DNA from: Trichobilharzia regenti
Taxonomy: Eukaryota; Platyhelminthes; Trematoda; Strigeidida; Schistosomatidae
DNA: 64,000 nt
Assembly: GCA_944472135.2 (NCBI GenBank)
Contig: OX235265.1
Location: 58,167,112-58,231,111 of the forward strand
Direction of reading: 5' to 3'
Below are positions 35,925-47,290 of the stretch, piece by piece. The position numbers and the translations under genes are program-made. The notes beneath the pieces are model-generated. The model made no database searches. It worked only from the letters and a program-made list of their open reading frames with translations, and was not told where the DNA came from. How positions within the stretch are numbered: position 1 is the first letter of the stretch; each line of letters opens with the position of its first letter.

Positions 35925-36350
35925 TATTATTGTATCCTTTAGTTCCTAGAGGAACATAGGGCTTCAGCTGCGCACCTCCATTGCCTTCGGTTTTCTGACA
36001 ACTTTTTCACCCTGCTCCATGTATATCCACATGCTTTCATCTCCTCCTCGCATGACCTCCTCCAAGTCACCCTTGGACGACCAACTCGCCGCTTCCTTTT
36101 CGGGTTCCACTTGAGGGCTTGTCTAGTGATGTCACTTGATGGTTTCCTCAGCATATGGCCAATCCATCTCCATTTCTTCCTGCCTATTTGTTTCACAATC
36201 GGTTCCTCATTGGTTCGCTCATTGCCAGAGATCCTTGTTTCTGATCTTTTCTGGCCATCTGATCTTGAGTATTGAGCGGAGACAGCTGTTAATGAAGGTC
36301 TGAAGTTTGTTTGAGATGCTCTTTATGACTCGCCAAGTCTCTGATCCGTA
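35925..36350 (-). mobile_element. RTE-A fragment inserted in the left terminal repeat of the Penelope element
   Basis: A 426-bp, 5'-truncated RTE-A copy encodes the C-terminal block WRWIGHMLRKPSSD to AAEALCSSRN and ends in 'ggataca' plus AAT units. It is flanked by the 9-bp duplication TAGTGTTAT (35916-35924 and 36351-36359). The uninterrupted sequence at 39905-39920 on the other strand shows the empty site. Confidence 0.93.
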
Positions 36351-36635
36351 TAGTGTTATAAACGACATTAATGTTTAAACAACATCAAATCAATAATATT
36401 GATAAATTACACCTGAATCGCATCAACATAGGATAAGTTGAATGTCAGAAACATTAAGAACTGAACATTAAGACTGATAATCACAAAGCCAGATAAAGGA
36501 TCAGGAGTAGTCCTCCTTGATAGAAGTGAGTATATTAAAAAGATGAATGATATATTAAAGGACACTTGAGAAGAAAGATTTCAATAACAAAATAGAGAAT
36601 GAATTAACCAGACGTTTGAAGAAACTAAAGGAAGA

Positions 36636-38301
36636 AAGTCCTTTTCAACGACTTCATTTCCAAGCTGTACAGTCGTATTTATATTACAGAAAAAGGCTAT
36701 TAATTGGCACTAAATAATTGCTCAGTCAATGTACGTATATATGTGATAAAAGTTATAAGGGGTAGAGTTGAAGTGGATAAATTACAAAAATATTAAAGAT
36801 TGTTCTATAACAAAAATGTCAAGTGTTGTCTAAAAATTTTGAAAATTAGGAGTACGATTACGATAAGAATGAAGATGTGAAGTGAAGTGGAAAGAATTCA
36901 AGTGGTAAAATAAAATAAAAACTAGAAAGAACATTATTATGACCAAGGTAAAGAAAGGGGTTTGACAAAACGCTTTTGAACACATAATTTAGGTTTCTGT
37001 TCATGTATAGCTAAAGCTTCGGCTATGCATAAGTGAAGAAAACGTAAACTTTTGGATCGATTCGATTTTGCCATGTATATAACTTTGAAAGATGAATCAC
37101 GTGGGGCTAAATGACCAGACTCTAACAGGTGATCACAAATAGACGACTTTGCAGTTCTACGTTCGCCTTTCATTAACCAAACCGGATAGTGTTCAGCTAC
37201 ACGTTTTCGGAGATTACGCTTACAACGTCCAATATAAACAGCTCCACAAGAGCAAGTAAAAGAGTAAATGCACATAGATGTGGACAAAAGCGGTAATCTA
37301 TCCTTGACGCATTGTCTGATCATATTTCGGCTGGTAAAAACTAGTTGCAGGTCAGCTGCAGGAAAAGTGCGTTTAACACATTTAGATAAACGATTTTTAA
37401 TCAATTCTGAAATGGTGTCACCTTTGAATGCAAGACTCATAAACAGCTTTTTCTTTGGTACTGTGACTTGTCTCGGGGCGGATTCTTTCTTGATGTTACG
37501 TTCAATGAACCTTGTGGGATAACCATTGTTAAGGAGATTTGATCGAAGGTTATCTAGTTCCCTATCGATTGTCTCTGCAGAGCAGATTTTACGAATTCTG
37601 GAGCATAAGGAATGAATAAGATTTCTCTTTCTCCCTAAAGGTACCCAACTGTTGAAGTTAGTGTACTGCCCAGTGAATGTTGGCTTTCGGTAAATCGACC
37701 TTAGAAGCGTTCCATTCTCTCTTCTATCTAGCTTAACATCAAGGAAGTGAAACGAAGAATCCGACTCTTCTTCGATCGTGAAAAGCAAAGATGGGTGAGA
37801 ACCATTAAATATTCTAAGAAGTTCCGCAGTTGAAGTGTTTTCATCACATACAATGAAGGTATCATCAACATATCTTTTATACATAAACAGACTATCGATG
37901 GTTTCCTTTAGTGGGCCATTCACTAAGCTTGCCATGAAAACGTCCGCTAAGAGCGGTCCTAAAGGAGACCCCATGGCGACTCCATCCCTTTGGTTGTAGA
38001 TGACATCATTAAATCTAAATTGCACATTCAGTGTGCATCTCAATAGTAGTTGTTTAAGATAATCAGTTGGTAAGCCAATGTTCATGCTATTTGAATCAAT
38101 ATACTCGCATAGATAGCAGATAGTGTCTACTTTTATCACATATATACATACATTGACTGAGCAATTATTTAGTACCACTTAATAACCTTTTTCTGTAATA
38201 TAAATACGACTGTACAGCTTGAAAATGAAGTCGTTGAAAAGAAATTTCTTCGCTGAACAAAAACTGTGTTTTTACTTATGAATAAATGGGTATTTTTCGA
38301 G
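36636..38301 (-). mobile_element. Second Penelope-like element, inserted antisense into the first
   Basis: A 1666-bp element is flanked by the 13-bp duplication AACTAAAGGAAGA (36623-36635 and 38302-38314). Its 3' terminus (36640-36753) recurs inverted at its 5' end (about 38130-38245). Its extreme 5' end carries the tag AAAAATACCCAT (rc of 38286-38297), shared with the other two Penelope-type elements here. It lacks the N-terminal half of RT, so the 5' inverted repeat is joined directly to the middle of the gene. Confidence 0.9.
36937..38178 (-). CDS. Penelope-type RT plus GIY-YIG endonuclease, N-terminally truncated
   Basis: A 413-codon open frame without internal stops. The first 17 or so residues are terminal-repeat sequence; homology begins at TICYLCEYID. 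RT motifs are GVAMGSPLGPLLADVFM, KRYVDDTFIVCD (YVDD catalytic pair), FHFLDVKLDR and KPTFTGQYTNFNSW. After a basic linker comes the GIY-YIG domain: CSCGAVYIGRCKRNLRKR followed by the AEH block. RT motifs upstream of this point, including the SLDITSLFTNVP block seen in the other copy, are absent, so this copy cannot be autonomous. It differs strongly from the plus-strand Penelope protein, so two lineages are present. Confidence 0.9.
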   Translation of the reverse strand: MVLNNCSVNVCIYVIKVDTICYLCEYIDSNSMNIGLPTDYLKQLLLRCTLNVQFRFNDVIYNQRDGVAMGSPLGPLLADVFMASLVNGPLKETIDSLFMYKRYVDDTFIVCDENTSTAELLRIFNGSHPSLLFTIEEESDSSFHFLDVKLDRRENGTLLRSIYRKPTFTGQYTNFNSWVPLGRKRNLIHSLCSRIRKICSAETIDRELDNLRSNLLNNGYPTRFIERNIKKESAPRQVTVPKKKLFMSLAFKGDTISELIKNRLSKCVKRTFPAADLQLVFTSRNMIRQCVKDRLPLLSTSMCIYSFTCSCGAVYIGRCKRNLRKRVAEHYPVWLMKGERRTAKSSICDHLLESGHLAPRDSSFKVIYMAKSNRSKSLRFLHLCIAEALAIHEQKPKLCVQKRFVKPLSLPWS

Positions 38302-38314
38302 AACTAAAGGAAGA

Positions 38315-39798
38315 GCAGATATTTTCTGAAAGTTTATATGAAGAAATCAGACCAACGGGCACGTATACGCCAAGACTGTATGGCATAAACCAGGGGTACC
38401 ATTAAAACCAATACTTGATATGCAAAATTCACCCTAGCTCTAGCTAGATGGTTAGTAAATATTCTCAAACCTTTGCATGAGAAGATAGTTAAATATAGCG
38501 TCAAAGATGTATTTGAATTCCTAGACAAAATAAAAGATATTAACATCAAGGAAAAAACCATGATATCTCTGGACATAACATCATTATTCACAAATGTGCC
38601 TCTAATAGAAACAGTTAATTACATATGTGAACAAGTGGACAAGCAGTCGATAAACATTGGCATACATACTGAGATCCTAAAAGAATTGATATTGAGATGT
38701 ACCATGAATGTAAATTTCAAATTTAACGGCATGATTTACAGACAAGTTGACGGGGTGGCGATGGGCTCCCCATTGGGTCCCATTCTGGCTGATTTCTTTC
38801 TAAGTAAGCTAGAAAATGGACCTCTGAACAAACTTATCAGTAAGTTCTCATTTTATTGCCGATATATGGATGATACCTTTATTCTTTGTGATAATGGTTC
38901 TAGTAAGAGTACAATAACGACTGAATTCAATGAAGTACATTCGGCTATGAAATTCACATGCGAAGAGGAATGCCAAGACAGAATTGCCTTCCTGGATGTC
39001 CTACTTACCAGAAAACCAGATGGTAGCATAAAAAGAAATTTGCATAGAAAAAGCACTTGGACAGGACAATATACACATTTCAATAGCTTCGTTCCTATCA
39101 AGTATGAAAGAAATTTAGTGAAGACCCTCAGCCACATAGTTAGAGCTATATGCTCAGAAGTAATTGAAGATGAACTGAGCTGTGTATATGGTACTTTGAT
39201 CGAAATATTTATCAAGAAACATATGGCAAAGAAAAAGGAGCACTCACTATCTGTAAAAAAGAAGCCCCTTTATATACGACTACAATTCATGGGCGATATA
39301 CCAAGCGAGATAGTTGCGAAGAAATTAAGAAAATCAGTTCAAAGAACTTTTACTGCTGGCGAACTACACGTCTTATTCTCTACACGACCGATGGTGATTC
39401 CTCGACTGAAAGATGAAGTACCTAGACTAGCCACTTCTAATCGTATCTATCAATTCAACTGCGCTTGTGGAGCCAGTTATATTGGCCGTTGCTCTAAGAA
39501 CTTGATTTTTCGTGCTCGAGAACATCTCCCAGCATGGCTAAGTAAAGGTGTACTGAAAACTATTAACAGCTCGATATTGGGACATCTGGTGCAAAAAGGA
39601 CACAAAGCCAGCGTAGATGAATCCTTCTCTATATTATACCGGGTGCCAAATAAATTACCAAAAACAGCGAAGCACCGCTGGCTCCAAACAGCAGGGGCTA
39701 TTGCGATTCGCCTCAAACAACCAGCACTCTGTGTCCAAAAGAAGCAATTCCAACCCCTACTATTTCCCTGGCCTTCAGTAGAAGCTATAAACCCATGA
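38315..39798 (+). pseudogene. Penelope-type RT plus GIY-YIG endonuclease of the outer element
   Basis: The clean frame runs from 38473 to 39798 (441 codons). Just upstream the conserved PRLYG, KPGVPLKPILDMQNSP and LARWLVNILKPLHEKI blocks are present in shifting frames with a stop, so homology starts at 38315 and the N-terminal piece lies at 36470-36622. Motifs are SLDITSLFTNVP, GVAMGSPLGPILADFFL, CRYMDDTFILCD (YMDD), IAFLDVLLTRK and TWTGQYTHFNSF. The GIY-YIG domain begins at CACGASYIGRCSKNL with the EH block after it. At least one stop (about 36550) and two frameshifts make it a pseudogene. The stop at 39796-39798 lies just before the 3' terminal repeat. Confidence 0.9.
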
Positions 39799-40369
39799 AT
39801 TTGTACTATTATCTTTCTTAATGTTTCTGACATTCAACTTATCCTATGTTGATGCGATTCAGGTGTAATTTATCAATATTATTGATTTGATGTTGTTTAA
39901 ACATTAATGTCGTTTATAACACTAACTCATTCATTCACTATAATGTATGTATAAATGTAGAGCCTGATGATGAATTTATCGAAAAGAGTACTCTTTATTC
40001 AGTATCCATTATTTTGAGAATTTCTATTGTATAAATACTGAGTATCTATCAGTCAAACAAACAACTAATCAGACTTTGCGATTTCGACAGACAGCCACTA
40101 CTCTGTCTACGTTGCCGTACGATTCGTTTTCATGATACTATTATGAATATTAATATTACTACCATTACATTACTATCTAAACCTAATTTACAGTAAGCCT
40201 GGTGAATTGTTGGTTGAAGGTCACGGTAATGTACCAGGAAATAATAGAATATCCAGTACAGGTAACCAATATTAGTGTGAATATTCAGCGGCTATATTAC
40301 TTCCCCCCTCCCCTACATAATGTGTAACTCATAGTCTAGCAGTGAAAAATGAATTCGGGGTACTGTATT

Positions 40370-40595
40370 TGGTGGTATGGCTCTAAATCATTCTCAATGG
40401 TGCAGATGCAATCTCTTTGATCTCCCATATCCATTAAACCATCATGTTTTTCTATTGTTAATATTTCTTATCACTCATATTTCTACTGATTATCGCTCTT
40501 CCAAATCTCTTTTATCTTCCTTTGTGTCCTACACATGGAGTCTGACAACTCAAACGGCTGCATTTCTGTGCAAAGTTCTATGCTGAATCGAGTTA
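40370..40595 (+). mobile_element. RTE-B 3' UTR fragment
   Basis: Parallels 24298-24515: 'atggctctaaatcattctca', 'gtgcagatgcaatc', 'gtgcaaagttctatgctgaa'. About 225 bp, 5' truncated. Confidence 0.75.
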
Positions 40596-43199
40596 GTCAA
40601 CTAGCCAATCAAATCGTCTTCATTAATTTGGAAATTGTTCAACATCTTTGCAAGGAATGACACAAAGTGATCGGCTTCAATGTAGGATAATGATGCATGA
40701 AGTGACAATAATCGCTGATTACAGCCAATAAGCGCTTACGGTCTGAGTTATAAAACTGTCAATCCAATGAGTAGAAAATAAGTATAATCACTAAAAATCC
40801 AGTTAGTTTTAAGGTTAAATAAAAAGTAGAAACTTTTCAGTATTGTATTAGTTTTCGAAAGATTTATACGCCTTGAACCAAACTATGTTTAATTGACTTG
40901 TCAGTAGACGAATGAACACAGTCGAATCTTCAAGGGGATAAAAGTTTCTTTCAACATGCTGATACACTTCACTAATAAGTGTCAACAATCATGAAACTTG
41001 GGTTCGTGACATCGAGATGATCGCCTCTAAATACTTAATAGACCTTAAGATGAATTGTAGAGATATGCTTCATTTGCTTAAGGTCTCAGATTTTAATTTC
41101 ACCCCATCTACTTTAGCCTGGTTAACTGAGTAGCATCATCAATCATCGGACAATAGGTGTGGCCCATAGCCCGGTATAGGATAAATTCTAACTTCATAAC
41201 GGTCGTAGTGACGAAATTATAACAAGGAAAATGAAATATAGTCAGGAATCGCAGTGTTATACGATAAAAGAGTAAACCGTAGAGAGCAAATAAAGGAATG
41301 TGATATATGGTGAATATGATGATAAACTATGAATGCAACTAATTAAACAACTGAGATCCTTTTATAACCGTTTGAAATAAATGCGCTAAGTATATTTCTA
41401 TAGAGTCAAAAGGATTCCAGCCTAGGCGTTTTACACTTTTGAGGCAGTACAGTAGAGGTCGACAGTTAATCGGCATCATGATCAGATGTCATGTCTTGGT
41501 CTGTTCATCCTTAGCTGCCATCCCACTTAGATTTAACTTTCATAGCATAACACGCTGAGATAATGTGATACATGAAACACTTATTCAGAGTAACAGTAGG
41601 ATTTTCAACATAAAGTATTGAAAATCAAGTACCAATTAGAATGTATTACACACGTTATTTAGTTGTACATGTCACCGGCACCCTGAGTTTAACGAAAAGA
41701 AATCTAATAATTCCGACAGACACTGATGGACATAACAATGTATAATTGAATTATTAGTTACACAGAATTTTCAAACCGATCGATTCCAGTACCCGATGAA
41801 TTTTCTCAAGTTCTAAAGAGTTCACCTAATCAGATGTGAAGTGAATGCTAATTAATTGAATTGGTTGCTGATAGAGTTATATCACGAAATGACAGAAGAT
41901 CAAATTAATGGACCATTGGATTCCATTCCGGTGGTTGAATGGCCAATGGACCCACTTCATAATCTAAACATCCTCGGTCCAATACCTAGTGCACACTACT
42001 GAAAAGGCCCAATCTAATAGGAAACAGTTGTCCAGTGCTCCGCAGTTCCTAATGAAATCTACTCTGAAATCAATCAAATCTTCACAAAGTAACACGAAGT
42101 CAAAATAATTGCGAATAGAGAAACCAACCAATAAACAGTACTGAATTCGAACATAAAACAAGACAACTACACCAGATTATCATATCATTTATCGCTTCGT
42201 ATAATAGAACACTTTATGAACTTATAATGAGGTATTCATTTTGTTTGAATTACACACAGACACACACATTTTACATATAATGTTTAAACAAATTTATTAA
42301 ACAGGAAAAACAGCAGACACTTCACTAAAAAGTCTAAGTTTACACTATGAAAGTTAGATACGAAGAAACAGACATCATAGTTTTAGTTAGTAGATGAAAA
42401 ATGAGACACGGATACACCAACACACACAAACACATACACTAATGCATAAACAAACAGATGTGCGACTGAACTTCCTTAATTTGAATGCAACCATGCCATT
42501 CATAGACTTTCTACTCTATCAGTTAGTTAATTAAGTAATTAATTATTGAGGGAAAATAATTCAAAAATGTACACAACGACTGATCGATTGTAATTTCATT
42601 AGTTAAATCACAGACGAACAGAACCTCATTAAATCTTATTTATGGACAATTAAAAAAGAGACACGTGAAGAATTCACTACAGCAGAATAATTTACGTATA
42701 CACAGACTACTATTACTATCACACATATATACAGATGAAGTACATCAATCACTTATTGTTCTAGAAAAACTGCTTACATTGAATAATTTTTCACTACTTT
42801 CAAGTGTGCACCAAACTAACTGGTATTTCTTTTTTTGTAATGGATAATGATTGAAGGTAAAATAAAAATCTGACTGACAGCAGATTTGAACGAATCATCA
42901 CCCGTTACACATCAATAACAGTCTGTCCCCCTAAGGCTGTATTCGAGTATCATCTGTATCATTCATTCCGTACATTTCGGGTGAAAAGTAGCACCTCAGT
43001 AGCCCGTCTTCACTAAACTCAGTTCATTGCCACCACTTTCAACTGACTCCCCAACTGTATGCAGGCGTTCACTTCCACCATACATGATCTTCTGCATGTG
43101 ACCACCATCGGACGATAAGCCCATCACTTTCCACCGGGGTTTCACTCGAGAGCTCACCTGAGGAGTGATGTTACTAAGGAGACTGTCTCTTCAACGCAT
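40596..43199. other. Intron sequence of the formin-like gene
   Basis: No exon or coding element recognised apart from a family B repeat at 41915-42085. The segment 42880-43199 is less AT-rich and probably repetitive, but I could not place it in a family. Confidence 0.5.
41915..42085 (+). repeat. Dispersed repeat family B, copy 3
   Basis: 'ggattccattccggtgg', 'cacttcataatct', 'ggaaacagttgtccagtgct' in family order. Confidence 0.5.
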
Positions 43200-43274
43200 G
43201 TCTAATACAGGTCTCTATTTCAGATATTAACACCACTAACACTTTCGTATCTGAAATAGAGACCTGTATTAGAC
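43200..43274. repeat. Perfect 27-bp inverted repeat (hairpin) with 21-nt loop
   Basis: The arm 43200-43226 ('gtctaatacaggtctctatt...') is the exact reverse complement of 43248-43274. The loop is 43227-43247. No mismatch occurs in 27 bp. It lies immediately before the Sm-alpha-like SINE. Confidence 0.95.
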
Positions 43275-43284
43275 AAGAGGTGGC

Positions 43285-43460
43285 TCATATAGCTCAGTAT
43301 CCAGATGGATAACGGTTTGGTGTTTTAAGTAATGATCGCTGAGTCCGAGTCGCAATGGTTACGTGATCACTTGTTGAAGATGCGGATATATCCAGCCGAA
43401 GAAACCTCGATAAAACGAAACGTACGTCGTGGATTCCACTGCTAGCTACTACAAAAGGAT
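43285..43460 (+). mobile_element. Sm-alpha-like hammerhead SINE copy
   Basis: A tRNA-like head with the box 'tatagctcagtatccagatgg' and a 'gagtccgagtc' region is followed by 'ggatatatccagc', a degenerate hammerhead core (CCGAAGA in place of CTGATGA, then GAAA) and 'tggattccactgctagc'. This follows the layout of the schistosome Sm-alpha family as I know it. The substituted core suggests loss of self-cleavage. Confidence 0.65.
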
Positions 43461-44214
43461 TAACTCCAAACTGATATTTATCTAAACAAATTTCTTCTCT
43501 ATATACTTTTATTCGAAAAAGAAGTTCTGCGAGTAAGTCACATTAGGAGGTTCAATTTTCAGTGACAGTTCGCTCATCAAATTCATGTTGAAAATGCCGT
43601 TCATCATATATGCTTCAAGTTTATGTTGACACATATTTACTCGTCCATTTTTCAACAATTGAGTCACATATTCAATTCCTTCTCTGCTAATCAAAATCTC
43701 ATCATTCAGTTATTTAGTTGATGGTGGGTGGCTAGCACTGGAATTTAGGGAGCGCGTTTTATCCTATATACGACTTCCAAGCGAGATGCAATTGCATCCC
43801 AGTGGTTGACAGTGTTCAATCGAACAGACAGCATCGCTAAAGTGCTTGTACTAAGAGCCAACATATCCACATAGATTGAGAAATACAGTCTACTAAAATC
43901 AATCGAAGAGAGAAATTCACAATAAAATAATTTCAACAAATTTCACATTTTAAGTACAATACTGCCTAATTAACACACAAACGTATGATACTGGATTATT
44001 GACCGACACAGTTTTATGGTATCGTTTTTCATATGTATCAGCTAGTCAACACAGCGAATCATGTATAAAAGCCCACCATTTGTTACTTATGGAGAAATTT
44101 CTTAGTTGTCACTGTGTTGCGCTACACTTGAAATCCCAAAATAGCGAAAAACAGCAAAGTGAAAATTTGAAAAGAGAAACTACACTGTGAAATAATGAAA
44201 TAAATAAATTACAA

Positions 44215-44415
44215 ATCACATCAATAGTTCAGTGATAGAATGCTGACCGGCCACGTGAAAAACCCAGGTCCGATTCTCAACCAACGGGTGCGCTCCTAAC
44301 CGTCTCTTAACCGACAGTAAACCCGAAAAAGTCGGAAGAGTCGAGTGTAAGGTTAGTAACTTCATCCCACGAAAACAACACTGCAGCTTGGAGCCCTATA
44401 TTCCCATCAATATGC
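44215..44415 (+). mobile_element. SINE type 2, copy 3
   Basis: A tRNA-Gly-like head 'gttcagtgatagaatgctg' with the B-box relative 'ggtccgattctc' is followed by an unrelated body and the RTE-type tail 'gcttggagccctatattcc'. Confidence 0.65.
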
Positions 44416-44460
44416 AAAAAATGAGAAAATCATAAATCAAGTTATATTTAATAAGTATAC

Positions 44461-44649
44461 CTTAAAATTTGCTTCATTCCTTTTAACCGTATTAATTTCT
44501 AATTGTAATGCTTTTTCTAAACGTTCTTGTTCTAGTAGAGCAGCCTCTTTCGCTTCAGCATCTTCCAATAATAGTGAACAATCGACTCGATTATCTAAAT
44601 AAGCTTCAATTTGTACTTTTAACCGTGAACCTGAGCGATCACGAATTTG
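44461..44649 (-). CDS. FMNL: Formin-like gene, exon 7: end of FH3 and dimerisation helix
   Basis: A 189-nt exon, phase 0 on both sides, with the acceptor 'cacattag' and the donor 'aag|gtatac'. The peptide SRLKVQIEAYLDNRVD followed by LLLEDAEAKEAALLEQE corresponds to the FMNL block in which the FH3 domain passes into the coiled coil (family form: VQIQAYLDN..D..LLEDAE.K). This is the strongest evidence for the FMNL rather than DAAM subfamily. FMNL proteins are autoinhibited actin nucleators acting at the cell cortex. Confidence 0.9.
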
Positions 44650-45544
44650 CTAATGTGGTGATTTTAGAAGAGAGTAAAAAATTAAGAAAATGAAAACAAA
44701 ATTTCAAAAACAATAACAAAATTGGTAACTCATAAACATTGAAATAAACGAAATTTTATTCATGAATAATTGTGTAAATTACGCTCAAGTGTATAGTGAT
44801 TCTTATTTTAAAATATGGAGTGACAACCAAAGGATAAGTAACAAACATATCTGGCACCGAACAAGCCGACAGCCTACTGTCCAATAAATATGTATAAGGA
44901 AATGGAATGGATATGGGCCTAGGAGAGAGACCTTTACATGAAAATACACGCCAAGTAGGCTCTCGATTGGAACTCGAATGGGAAAAGAGGGTTGGGCGTT
45001 TGAGAGTAACATGAAGGAAATAGTGCCTGAAGGAAATGAACACTTATGGAAAGTCGTGGGGCCAGTAGGGAATGCTGATTGAGAACCTAAAGTAATCAAG
45101 ATTTGTATAAAACACAAAATAATTGAGCAAAGAATATCTAATAATCTAATAAAAGTATCCAGTAGTACAATTAATTGTTTATACTGACATCTAAGACATT
45201 GTTGATGAATAAGATGGGAACTGGGTTTAATAAACAGTTGGACTCCTTTAGGTCAAATTAATTGAAATTTACAGTCGACTTCAGCACTGGCTGGTTTGAA
45301 TATAGAGATAACGATTTGATTTGTTTCGGTTTAAGGTATTAAATTTTCCTACAATGGTCGAAGGGTATGTGAAAATGTTAGATATCATAAAAACGAATGC
45401 AATTATATGTCTTTCAACATAACAGTAGAAAAAATCGAAAACTAAGGTTGTGAAATCTCACTGGTTTTTAAATGATTAAATGATTTGAAACATTAGCTAG
45501 TCAATTTCTCGGTCTACCTGAAATTATGTTTACATGACAGCATC

Positions 45545-46400
45545 AAAGACTGACCGAGTCTCAACGTAAAACTTTGCACAAATGTGAGGTAGTTCAAGTT
45601 GTCACTGTCCTTATGACACACTAAAATGGAGGGGGAACAAACATTCAAACAAGCTACGATAAATAGAAATATACAAGAGGAATAATAATTACATGGAGAA
45701 TAATGAGGACTTAATGGATCTGAGAAAGTACAAAGCGTGAATGTGTCTGAGCCCTTGAGAACTATTTTGAGCCATGTTACCAACAGTCTCTAACCATTAG
45801 TTTCCAGTGCGTCGGTGGCACAGTGGTTAGGATTCTCGCCGACCATTCACATGGTCCGGGGTTCGAGCCCACGCCGGTGCACACCTGATATCTATGGTCG
45901 GCCTGCAAAATTTGGGCTACCGATATCCATGCTGAAAATTCCATACTTGTAACAAAAATACAGTGTGGAATCAAGCTGTAAATCAAAAATAAAATAAAAT
46001 TAAAAAAAATAAATAAAATAGTATTTCGAAGACCTGAACCAGGCAGTCGACGCCTCCCTACTTGGCTCAAACCAGTTGACAACGACTTCATGGAGTGATG
46101 GCATATCCTTTTCGATTCATAGATCCCTAACTCTTTTCTAACTCAATCTCATATCAGCTTTCACTGCTTGGTGAGAAAGGCGATGGCTTAACATGGGTCA
46201 TATGTGTCCTAGCCATCTCACTCAATGTAGCTTCACAGCACCTTACACGTCATACTTAGCATCATACGCCTAACCTTAATGTTACTCTCCATATTATACC
46301 ACTTAATGCGGGAGTCATGACGAAAAAAATCCGTTGTCAAAGACAGTCAGCTTTAGGTCTTCCACTTTCGATAGTCATGTCTCAAAGCATTCTGATCAGC
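45545..46400 (-). mobile_element. RTE-B 3' fragment, interrupted by a SINE
   Basis: The minus-strand 3' end 'aaagttttacgttgag' region and the 3' UTR ('gtgcaaagtttta') lie at 45545-45600. The coding remnant continues to about 46400 (blocks equivalent to RRAMLADIG, LRWLGH and the LYGSE region, all frame shifted). A SINE type 1 copy occupies 45807-46020 between 'ccattagtttcca' and 'gtatttcgaag'. Confidence 0.8.
45807..46020 (+). mobile_element. SINE type 1, copy 3
   Basis: tRNA-like head at 45807-45882 with the B box GGTTCGAGCCC at 45860-45870. LINE-type tail at 45928-45980 (TGAAAATTCCATACTTGT), then an A-rich end. The insertion site lies inside an RTE-B fragment; a target duplication is not clear. 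Confidence 0.85.
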
Positions 46401-46687
46401 CCGAAAAAAACATTAATTATGATATTTACTTACTTAATTGTTTGAAAATAGAAAAGCGGCTTAAAAACATTTTTACTATCAACAACTGACTAGTTATTAG
46501 TTGAGAAGTAGAATTTAAAATGTCTACTGTACAAACTTGTAAAAGTTTTAACAACTGAAAAAAGTATGTTGGAAGTTATTTTAAGATATTTTTTAGGATA
46601 AGCAAAGCAACAAACAATTAGTTTTTTAAAGAGAAAACTCAAGTAAGACAAGTCTTTAACTTTAAATACATGCCATTTCCAACTTAC

Positions 46688-46798
46688 TTTTAATAAGTCA
46701 TCAAATCCAAGTAAATGCAATTCATACTGTAAATATACGCGCAAATTGATATTTTCCGGTGAGTGAACAACAATATTAAGAAACTGTACACATGTTAC
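46688..46798 (-). CDS. FMNL: Formin-like gene, exon 6: FH3 armadillo-like repeat
   Basis: A 111-nt exon (37 codons), phase 0 at both ends, between 'gtacaaag' and 'aaa|gtaagt'. The peptide VTCVQFLNIVVHSPENINL and RVYLQYELHLLGFDDLL matches the conserved FMNL FH3 block (C.QFINIVVHS.ED.N.R..LQYEF..LGL). It forms part of the N-terminal domain that binds Rho-family GTPases and mediates autoinhibition. Confidence 0.93.
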
Positions 46799-47204
46799 CT
46801 TTGTACAAAATTTGAAACAAAATAAAAGCATAAATAGGCATTTGGGAAGTTTACGAAATGTAGAATGATATATATTCGACTTTATAAATTCTTCCTTTAA
46901 TCATATTTCGGTCCTAATTTCTGACGAAGTTGTAAAAATACAGGGTTAGGAATGACAGAGTTCCCTATGATAAGCAATACAAATGACGTAAAATTTATCG
47001 CGAACATACTGGAAATTTTACTTGAAACAGAAAGGACGGAGTAGAACTATGAAGCGCAGGTTAGTCAATCGTGTAAATGCCTTGACATGGCTGTGAACAA
47101 TACATTGAAATTCATGACCCATTTAGTCGATAAAACTGCATCGCTGCAGTATATTAATAGTTGGAGCATAAATTTGCGGCGTCGGGCTATCGCACATATT
47201 ATGA

Positions 47205-47290
47205 GGGTCGATGATACTACCCAGCTGCCCAGTTAGAAATAGGTGCAGCTGGAAGTCAAGTGCTTAAGCCAATGATTCATATCCCCATGT
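47205..47290. repeat. Dispersed repeat family A copy
   Basis: 'gatgatactacccagctgcc' and 'taggtgcagctggaagtc' match the family blocks. Confidence 0.4.

Larger units (their letters stand above)
35800..40016 (+). mobile_element. Penelope-like element with inverted terminal repeats, host to two nested insertions
   Basis: The outer element is flanked by the 13-bp duplication AGAATTTCTATTG (35787-35799 and 40017-40029). Its 3' terminus (about 39818-40016) recurs inverted at the left end (35824 to about 36459, interrupted by an RTE insertion). The left end also carries a 24-bp extension with the tag AAAAATGCCCAT (35803-35814). The coding sequence starts at about 36470 with the N-terminal Penelope motif TKPDKGSGVVLLD, is cut at 36623 by a second Penelope element, and resumes at 38315. 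Removing the two insertions leaves an element of about 2.1 kb. Penelope-like elements prime at breaks and carry a GIY-YIG nuclease; this copy is inactivated by stops and frameshifts. Confidence 0.9.
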
